DNA of 64,000 nucleotides from Gavia stellata (lineage: Eukaryota > Chordata > Aves > Gaviiformes > Gaviidae), in the NCBI RefSeq assembly GCF_030936135.1, contig NC_082617.1:205001-269000 (forward strand). Direction: 5' to 3'. This document shows positions 55,990 through 64,000 of this stretch, in pieces (positions within the stretch are counted from its first letter, which is position 1; each line of letters starts with the position of its first letter). The notes beneath the pieces are model-generated. The model did no database searches and was not told where the DNA came from. It saw only the letters and a list, made by a program, of their open reading frames with translations. The translations under genes were made by a program, and so were the position numbers.

Positions 55990-56910
55990 CCAGGCAGGCG
56001 GCTGTACCTGACTGCAGATATGCCGGACATCTAACCCCACAGCAAATGTGGAGTATGAGACCTTTTCTCTGCTATGGGACAAGACCCTGCTTGTAGGCAG
56101 TTGCTGGAGAACAGCTGATGTGTGTTAAACTTATACCTTAATTTTCCTGTGCAGTATCATCTGCATTGCAGTTCTATCCACAAAGCCGAGATGCTTTTTC
56201 CCCTGCCTTTCAGGATTGCTGCAGGCATGTGTTTTAAAGATATGTTGATCTAGCCAGCATGCTGTAAGTGTATGGATAAGATCAGGTTTCTCAGTGATAC
56301 TTTTTCTTCCCACCAAGTTAGACTGGTAAAAGATACCATTTTCTTCTAAGAAAGCTGATTGTATATGTTGCTAAAAACACTGGGCTGCTCAGACATTAGA
56401 GAAAGGGGCTAATTACAGAGAGAGAGGCTAGACAAGTCTCTCCATAGTATTAACAGCACTGTGTTGAATGTGAGTTGTTTGCTAGCTCTTGTGACTGTCC
56501 TTTTCCCAAATAAGTATTGCTGGACTTGCCTCGCAGGTAGGAAAGCTGAGTCCCTGTGAGATCAAACACCTTGCCTGGTCCCTGGCAGAGCTGTCATTAG
56601 ATGAGTGCGAATCTGCGACCGTCAGTGTCATCCTTGGTGCATCTTCTGTGCTGCCTGTGGCACGGGAGGGATTTTTTCTATCTGTAGGAAAGAGGAAAAG
56701 GTTTTGGGTTGGTTAAGAAAATGGGGAAGGTTTCTTCTCTGTGGCCCGGTTGTCCTGGGAGTCCCCGTGCTGCTTTATAAGGGAAAGTTGCAAGGCTGTC
56801 TCTGTGGTGGAGCCCAAGGGGGATGCTCTGGGGACAGCAATGGAGCAGAGCCCTCCATTGCAAGTTGAGCCTCAAGGAGGAGAAGGTTTCAGCCCAGGTC
56901 ACGTTGGCAG

Positions 56911-56962
56911 CTTTTGGCGGCAGTCCTCCACATTTCACAAACTGGAGAGTTCATGAAACTCT
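56911..56962. repeat. 52-base dispersed repeat, copy 2
   Basis: Same orientation as copy 1, two substitutions by eye. Similarity stops within the hairpin arm, where CTCC becomes CTGA. Confidence 0.85.
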
Positions 56963-58378
56963 GAGAGGCGTCCCACTGTGAGGAGGATGCTGGTGGCAGC
57001 CTGCTGCGGTCCGGGAGAGCTCACTTGGGACGGCTGTTTGTAGGTTTGTAAGATGATTGGCTTTAGTCATCAGCAAGTTACTGGAAAGTTACTGGAATTC
57101 CAGCAACACTGGTACTGTTTCACTCGGGCTACAGCCCAGGTAAGGGATGTTCCAAGGCTGTCAGGGGATGGCTGGTTATTCCCGCTCTCGTTACCGCCTT
57201 GAGTTGGGTAACAGGAGTGCTTGGTACAGTCAGTGCTGCTCCCCACCTTAGCCATGCAAGAGTTCCTGGTACAGTCAAGGGACGCTTAACCGCCCAACTC
57301 GTTGCGCAAAGGCCGAGGCCCAGCTGGAATTCCTGAGATCATAGAGCAGCCCAGGAAAAAAGTGTGGGGGGGAAGGAATGCACCACCAGAGCCCGGTACT
57401 CCCCAGCCTGTGGTGCCCAGTGGCACTGGGTGGGATGGAGAATGCCCTGGCGGGACCCTGCCAGCTGAGGAGAAGGGCTGGGTGTGCGGGAGGGGAGACT
57501 GACCCCTGCTCTGCCTCTGTGACCGTGAAGGACCACTGAGCCCTGGTCCTACAGCGTGGTGGTACCGCAGCATGTTTCTGTCCTCAATATCACGGGGACT
57601 TAGGTGGCTTTTAGCTTCCAGAGGAAACATGAGGCCAAGACTAAGGATTAAGGTAGTGTCAGTCCCAGGAACAGCTATCGAACCGTCCTGTAACTGCGTG
57701 GGTGATCAGTGCCCTTGACATCTTTGCGTTTCCTTGTTCAGGCTGAGATGCTGTGGCAGTACCTTGCTGAGTCAGGCCTGAACCTCCATCCAGAGCCTAC
57801 CCATCTTCTTGTGCGTTGTCTCTGGGCAATCACAGCCCCCGTTACTGCCTTGCTAACCTCTATGTCAGACATTCCCCTTGAAATGGATTAACTTCTTGAG
57901 GCTTGTAAATGTTCTTCTGCATTTGTGCAAAGGCAGCTGGCTGGATTAAATGGTTTCATAGTATGAAGGAAAAAGAAAACCTAGGAGGCATGACACTTGT
58001 TGGGGCCAAGGACTTTGTTTTAACAAGCACTGGGGAAAAAACAATTTATTTTGGGGGGGGTTTCATGGCTGTATGGCAAATGGCAGGGTCTCCAAAATGT
58101 AGGCGTTTGAAATCTTGTCTTGATTCAGAACAGGAGTAGAGAAGCAGTTCAGGGTTTGGAAGTGAGATGTAAACTAAGCAAAAAGTGAGGAAACAAAATG
58201 GATTCCCAGCATGGGAATAAAAAGGGAGAAAGCAAATCCAGGGCTGTGCCTTGAGGTCTGTGCTACCAAAAAACCCGATGTTCTCCCCAGCAATGTGGGA
58301 TTGCATTGCTCAGAGGAAGGCAGGGGGGAAAATGGCTGAAAGGGAAAGGGGCCAACTCTATTGTCCTCCTTTTTTCAG

Positions 58379-58470
58379 AAGAAGACAAGTATGAACCCTG
58401 CCTGGACAAAGAGGATTATGGGCTGCCTGTTTGGGACTTCATGATTGGCACTTCACGAGGCTGCAGTTAG
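58379..58470 (+). other. Candidate exon, unrecognised, ending in TAG at the donor
   Basis: Between TTTTTTCAG and GTAAGTG. The only open frame reads EDKYEPCLDKEDYGLPVWDF and then MIGTSRGCS before TAG at the exon edge. Splice sites are strong and composition looks coding, but no family is recognised. It could be a decayed exon of the gene at 61-64 kb or of an unrelated gene fragment. Confidence 0.3.
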
Positions 58471-61085
58471 GTAAGTGATGTCACTGCAGTTATTTGGGAG
58501 GAAAAGTTTTGATAGCATCTAAAATGACTGAGTGTTGCAGTCGTATTCCTTTCTTCAACCAAGTGCTGGAGTTTTACCTTTATGGGTTGAAGTGGGGGTA
58601 GTGGATGCTCCCATCTGCATCCCTGTGATGGTGTAAGCTGTCTGTGCCAGCACTTCCCTGCTCTCCCTGGGTCCTCATTGCAGCTCTGGTCTTTGCCTTT
58701 GCTGTGGCTCTGTCCTCTGCAAGACACCAGATGTGTCCAATTATTCTGTGGGTTTGATCTGGTGAGTGCAGCACTGGTGACAGGACAGCTATGTTTCTGA
58801 TGTGCCTGTTTCAACCCCCGCCAGGGGCTCTGGTGTTGGTGTTCGGAAGCTAGACAGTGCCTGTGCTGTCAGGTCTCATCTCAGAGCCTGCAGCAGGGCT
58901 TTTGGGGATGCCAGCTGATAGTGCTCTGTGTCCCTCTAGCACTGCAGCAAAGGAGAGGTTACTAATGCAACCTGGCTGCCTGTTGCCCTTGGCTATATGC
59001 TCTTTTATTTCTGCAGGAGGGTAAGAGCGATGTAAACAAGGCTTCTCAGGGGATGGGGGGGAGGATTTTGAGCCCTGTAGAGCAGCTCCCTGCATGGACT
59101 GTTACCTGTGCCTCTAAGGAGACCAGGGCCAAGAGCCTGGTTTGGTCAGACCCTGCTAGGGTGGAGAAGGGTGGCTTGTCTGAAGTGCTGAGGTGGGTGG
59201 CTTGCTTCTGCGCTGGGCTGTGTGCAGGTGTGATCCCCCCCTCTGTGCTTGCTTGGGACTAGCTGCAGTCTGTGCTGCTTGAAATGTGTCCTTTGAGCCA
59301 GAAACGCAGGCAGCCAACTGAGAGCCAAGTGTGAATTGGGAATGGTGGCTCCAAGGTGAACCTAATGGTGAGAGTTGGATCTTGTGAAGGAAAACAGAGG
59401 TGAGCTCATGGGGCAGAGAGGGTGTTGGCAAGGGAAGAGGGGCTTGTTGGTCCCTGTGGGGTTGTATGTACAGCCCCAGGAATGGAGAAGGAGCAGTGAT
59501 GTAAACCCTGTACCTCCTCTGAGCTGGTGGTCCTGAGCATCCGTGGTGGTGTGAATTTCAGCTTCTGGGCTCTCCTTTTGAAAGCGTGGGTCTCCCCTGG
59601 GGAAGATGGCTGATGCTTCACTTTGTGGCTAGCTTGCAAGTGTTCTTGGAACTGATAAGCCCTGTCCTGAGGAAGAAGCCTGGAAGGGACTTGGTCTTCC
59701 CTGTCTCAGCTACACCTGTGTCTCTGGCAGCAAGCTCTGTGAGACAGATGATCTTTCTACCTCCAAGCATGGTGAAGCCCGGGACTGGGTCAGAAAGCGG
59801 TGGCTGCAGTCTTCTACATCCTGCAGGACGTCCTGAACCGTGTGTGTAGGCTTGCAAAGTATGTACACCCATGTTGATTTTAATTTCGGGTCCGTTGCTG
59901 TTCAAAAATGGCAACTTGGCAGGGCTGCCTGGTGTCTGTATCCATCAAGAGCCATGGTTACGGTGAAGAAGCTACTGGACAAGCTGGCTGTGGCCTCCCC
60001 CTGCTCAGCTGCCAGCACTCTGGCTGGTAGCGTACAGCTGCAGCGACACCTCCCCACTGTGCTCTCTGGGAATGCAGTGTATTCCTACCCCTCAAAGTCC
60101 CCGTTAGCTCGAAAAAGTAATAATCTGTAGTGTTCACCTTCTCTGCCATCGGAAATTAAGCAGCTTTGGCAGAACGTGTGTGTTTTGGGAAACGCTGGAG
60201 CCCCCCGAGGGCTTTGTGTGCAAAAGCCGAGAGAATCCAAGAAAGCTGCTTTTTGCAGAGAGCACCGGTCCCCTTCTGCTTGCTCACCAGAGCCTTAAGT
60301 TTGGGTGTTAATAAGTGAAAATGAGGGCCCTCGTTCTCCACGGAGAAACGTTCTTGGGCACTGTGGTAATTTCATGCCTGGAAGGAGTCATATTTGCTGG
60401 ATAATTTTTGTAACTTCAACCAACCAAATTAGCCTTGAGAAACTATAGTTCTTAATCAGAGTATTGAACTCTACGCTCCATTAGTTGGAAGCATCACCAG
60501 GCTCCTTGCACAAAGGGTGGACATCGGGTTTGCAAAGTCAGCAAGTGGTCTGATTTTATTAACGCTGGGGGCAGCAGCGATCCCTGGGTTTAAGGTTGTT
60601 CATAGTACTCTGAGCACTTAGTAGGGTCAGGCACACAGTCACATCAGGTCAGCTGCCCTGGCAAAATGAAGCAGCTAAGTGACATTTACCTTCCTTCTGT
60701 TCCCACCGGAAAACTTGTGAAAAGGAATAAAGGACAGTTTGGCTACTACTAGAGATTGGGTTAATAATTCCAGTAAATGGGATTCCAAAAGTAATGGAAG
60801 TGGGGGAAGGTGAGAAATGCCAGCAGGCCCTGGTGTGTGTTTGTGGCTCGTGGGACAGCACCCACAGCAAGAGGCTGTTTTGGCTCAGGGAATGTTTGTT
60901 CTGGGGTTTTACTGCTATGAATCTTGACTGTGCCACTTAAATATGGTCTAATCACGGAACAGGGTGGGGAGGCCTTAAGTTCTCCACTTCAGAAGGATGC
61001 TGCAGCCTGGAGACGTGGGTGTGTCCTCTGGCTCTGCTGTGAATGGGATTCTAGAGTTTCAAAGTTCTATTGTTGCTCGTTCCAG

Positions 61086-64000
61086 GTGAGCTGAGAGATG
61101 GCCACTGGCAAGATGCATCTGTCCATGGGGTCTTCCAAAATGGCTGATGGATTCCAGAGCAAAGTGGTAGCACCTCGTTTTCCGAAGCTAGTCAGAGAGA
61201 CAGAGGAGTCTGTAACTGTAAGTACCTGCTGTGGCTGGGCAGGCCCTGTGTTAAGGCTGGAAACTCCCCCTGTGTCCCTCCTGCGCCTTCCCCTCCTGTT
61301 GTCTAGCAGCACTGTGAAGCTGGACCCCACCTCCCCATCGCTTTGCTGCCCGGCTTCTGCTGGAGGTGGCTGTCATGGTGCAGTGGGGGATGGAGTGCGT
61401 GCTGCTTCGGGGAAAGTCCAGAGTCTTGCCTGGACGCCAAATTAAATGAATGTCCTGGGCATTGCACTGGAATAGCTGAAGCGTGAGGGTGTGCTTCATT
61501 CCATCCTCTTTGTGTGGGCAGTAATATCTTCTGTCACGTAGGCATACTTGCCAGTGCTGCTCTGACCGTACCTGCCCTCCAGGCAGCCGGGCATGTGGTG
61601 GGCTGCTCGAGCTCTGCCTGAAGACGTGGCTGGTCCCAGACAGAACAGGTTGCAAAACAGTTATTGTATCTCATATCCCGTGTGGAGCACGGATCCAGCC
61701 CTGCAAACAGCAGTGGAGTCAGGGCGATTCCTCCTTCCCATCCACAGACGTCCCCTTTGCTGACTGGAGCTCACTTGACTGGAGATGACCTAGTGCTCAG
61801 GCTCTGTGAATGAGATATCTCCATGTACTTCTGCAGAGGGGTCTGTGAGGCCAGAACAGAGAGAAAACAAGTGCTAATTAAGAAGAAATAACTAAAACTT
61901 GGACCCATTCCTCTCCACGTCAGTCTTGGCACAACGCTGCTTTTCTGCTTTCCTCTGACTCACCCAGCCATGACATCTCCACACACGTGTTGGTTGTGCG
62001 CGTTGTGCAAGGATGGAGTTTGGGGATTTCTGATAACTCCTCGCCACTCTCTTCAAAGGCTCAATCTGGCTCAATCCAGCAAATTAAAGAGAAAACAAAT
62101 GTCCGAAGAGCAGAAATCCCCAAACATGTCACATCAAATCACGAAGGAGAAGCTAACGGCGGGGCAGAGCCACTTGGTTAGAGCGTGTGTGTTCGGCTCT
62201 ATATCATTAATTTACTGATGTTAAATATTTCAGCAGGTAACTTAGGGGACTTCCAGGACTATCCTAGTGGCTGTGATCACAAATTATTCATCGGTGGCAC
62301 TTGAAGAAGAAAAGCCTTTTGACCAAAGGCATTTGTGTAACTCTTGCTGGTGTTTTGCATTTCAGCTGACTCCCTCGGCCTTCCTGAAGGAGATGTCTCT
62401 CACCACGGAGCAGAGGCTGGCCAGCACTCGGGAGATGAGGCGGCCCCGGATTATCCAGCTTCTAGACATGAGTGAAACCTCCCATCAAAAGGTAGCCTTT
62501 TCCTGCCCTTTTCCTTGCTGTTGGTGACATTTGAAGAGGGTGCGTGCTTGTGACAGGCCTGCCTCCAGCTTCTCTGAATACCTCAGTGACTAGGTCCTGT
62601 TGTCCCTTCCAACTCCCGAGTGACTAGCGATAGGACAAGAAGAAATGTCCTCAAGTTGCGCCAGGGGAGGTTTAGACTGGATGTTAGGAAAAATGTCTTT
62701 CCGGAGAGAGCAGTGAAGCATTGGAAGAGGCTGCCCAGGGAGGTGCTGGAGTCACCATCTCTGGAGGTGTTCAAGGAACGTGTGGACGTGGCACTGCGGG
62801 ACATGGTTTAGTGGGCATGGTGGGGTTGGGTTGATGGTTGGACTTGATGATCTTACAGGTCTTTTCCAACCTTAGTGATTCTGTGAACTGGTGGTGGTGG
62901 TGGAGTTCCTTTTGCTGGGGGAAAAGTAAAACATTTTTCCCCCATGAGGCATTGAAGTCCTGATATGCTTAGTAGCCAATACGAATAACCTCTGCTGAAC
63001 TTGGTGGGTTTTGCTGGAATTTAGCTACCAGTGCTAAAGCCCGATACTGGGGGAAGGCTGGGGCAGGACACCAGGGTGCGAGCTTGCCATTTTCCATCCT
63101 CCTGCTGAAATAGTCGCATCTCGCTTCGGTGCAGTTGCTGGCAAATGCTTGGGGTCATAGGACTCCCTCAACGGTGGCAGCATTGGCCTTTGAAAGCTGA
63201 GGGCCTACGGTAATTATTCAAGATTTAACAAAACCAATTGCATTAATGCTTTGGGTTGGAACTATGTGTGGGACCCTTGCAGGGTGTTAGAAATTGCAGG
63301 CTGCCAGATATACAGGGGAATCACGCTGGGCAGAGGCGATGTGGAGGTGCTTTATCTGGATCAATGTTTACTTTAAAGCTGCTTTTCTTACAGGACTGCT
63401 CAGTACAACGCGCAGTCCAAATGGGTAGATTGCTGAGGTAGGCTGTTGAGTGGAAAATTGCCAGCCAGAGACCTGTAACGAATTGGTTAAGGATTGCCCT
63501 AGACAGCACGGGAGGTTGGGAATGCGTCAGACGAGTGCACAACTAACTGGCAGTGTGCCGCAGCCACACATGGAGACCTGCCCATGTCTTTCAAGGGGGA
63601 GCAGTGCAGCTGGAAGAGGGGAGACAAAGCAGGGAGGAATTTCCTCAAAGTAATGCCTCTGCTCTGTAAGCATTTGCTGTTTGTGTATGTTTTCAGCCAT
63701 GCTTCTGCAGTGGTGTTAATTAAGAGCAATAATAGAATACAGTAAAGCATCCCTTTTAAAGCTCATGGCAAAAGGAGATACCAAGTCCAGTCTTGAACTC
63801 AAGTTGCCCAGTAATGCTGAGAAAAGAGCTGAACCTTATCACCATCCAATGTTCCCCTCACATGTCTTTTTCCTAACTACTGTTACTTTCTTGTTGGCCT
63901 TACCTCCTCTGGTACTGTTCTCTTCTTACTGATTTCTAGGCTCTATATCAAAAAATGATATCTGGGGATGTGTGGGACTTGGTCTCTCTGTCTCAGAGTA
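61086..64000 (+). CDS. Unrecognised gene, three exons, running off the window
   Basis: Exons 61086-61217, 62366-62491 and 63940 to the window end all have good acceptors (TTCCAG, TTTCAG, TTTCTAG) and donors (GTAAGT, GTAGCC). The start is ATG at 61098, with an in-frame TGA two codons upstream. All exon joins are phase 0. Residues include [58 protein letters not shown] and [17 protein letters not shown]. The sequence is polar with amphipathic helices and no signal peptide. I cannot name the family. A real gene is likely because three exons keep phase and frame. Confidence 0.65.
61098..61217 (+). CDS. Unrecognised gene, first coding exon
   Basis: Forty codons from ATG to the donor GTAAGTACC. 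It begins [20 protein letters not shown]. The 12 bases before the ATG back to the acceptor are non-coding and include an in-frame TGA, so a 5' UTR exon should lie upstream. Confidence 0.6.
62366..62491 (+). CDS. Unrecognised gene, second coding exon
   Basis: Forty-two codons, [20 protein letters not shown] onward, no stop. Basic segment [16 protein letters not shown]. Confidence 0.65.
62605..62886 (+). mobile_element. CR1 LINE 3' end, plus orientation
   Basis: CTCAAGTTGCGCCAGGGGAG, TGCCCAGGGAGGTGCTGGAG and the terminal GATCTTACAGGTCTTTTCCA leading to TTAGTGATTCTGTGA are hallmark CR1 3' sequence. Truncated at the 5' side, as is usual. It lies in the intron after the second coding exon. Confidence 0.92.
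63940..64000 (+). CDS. Unrecognised gene, third coding exon (cut by window end)
   Basis: After [27 protein letters not shown], in phase with the previous exon and open to the last base. Confidence 0.55.

Larger units (their letters stand above)
55365..61085. other. No assigned gene; one 52-base repeat pair and one weak exon
   Basis: Mostly unique sequence. The direct repeat pair at 55938 and 56911 and a candidate exon at 58379 are listed separately. No mobile element could be named. Confidence 0.5.

Noticed and set aside
62620-62811. Short plus-strand frame reading like a reverse-transcriptase-associated peptide
   Set aside because: It is the CR1 3' end, a truncated LINE tail, not a separate gene.
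1-64000. CRISPR-like arrays
   Set aside because: Regular repeats here are eukaryotic minisatellites with no unique spacers of constant length and no cas genes; the genome is avian.

Overview
This is a stretch of a bird genome, most likely a member of Neoaves. The evidence is a CR1 LINE 3' end with the usual terminal octamer-like tail, an ERVL-type LTR beginning TGTCGTGGTTT that is common in birds, avian-type gammaretrovirus-like ERVs, and exons of vertebrate genes with vertebrate splice sites. No bacterial or viral genome organisation is present. Most of the long open frames are by-products of GC-rich or tandemly repeated DNA.

Layout. 1-3475: a 3.4 kb purine-only GAA/GTG minisatellite with higher-order structure. 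3731-11121 (minus): an RBBP6-like gene with five recognisable exons. They encode the complete DWNN ubiquitin-like domain and the end of the RING-type domain; the zinc-knuckle and first RING exons are not found. 11590-11960: a GC-rich minisatellite. 12540-15490 (plus): a decayed ERV env with U3 LTR, joined to an RT fragment. 15640-16420: a CpG island with two perfect X-box-like sites, followed by weak candidate exons. 18640-20330: antisense CR1 remnants.

20370-33959: minus-strand ERV material. It runs LTR, env, pol, protease and gag nucleocapsid, then passes directly into a 4.2 kb tandem array (27120-31390), a CpG-rich block (31400-33390) and a related LTR. 38564-44026 (plus): the promoter and first six coding exons of an EXOC7 homologue. 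48721-49400: another LTR of the same family. 50254-50866: a near-identical second copy of part of the CpG-rich block. 51330-54382 (plus): a MAP4K3-like fragment with intact introns but two frameshifts. 54804-55364: a fourth LTR copy. 61086-64000 (plus): exons of a gene I do not recognise, with a CR1 3' end in one intron.

The host genes do not form a functional unit. RBBP6, EXOC7 and MAP4K3 are, to my recollection, on different chromosomes in chicken. Here each seems to be a partial or altered copy in a dense ERV and satellite setting. This suggests a region that collects duplicated gene fragments, such as a W chromosome, a germline-restricted chromosome or a subtelomeric or microchromosome region, but the sequence alone cannot decide which. 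The most unusual items are the RBBP6-like gene that keeps the DWNN-only isoform while its start codon is ACG and a RING cysteine is lost, and the tandem array whose repeat unit begins inside ERV gag.
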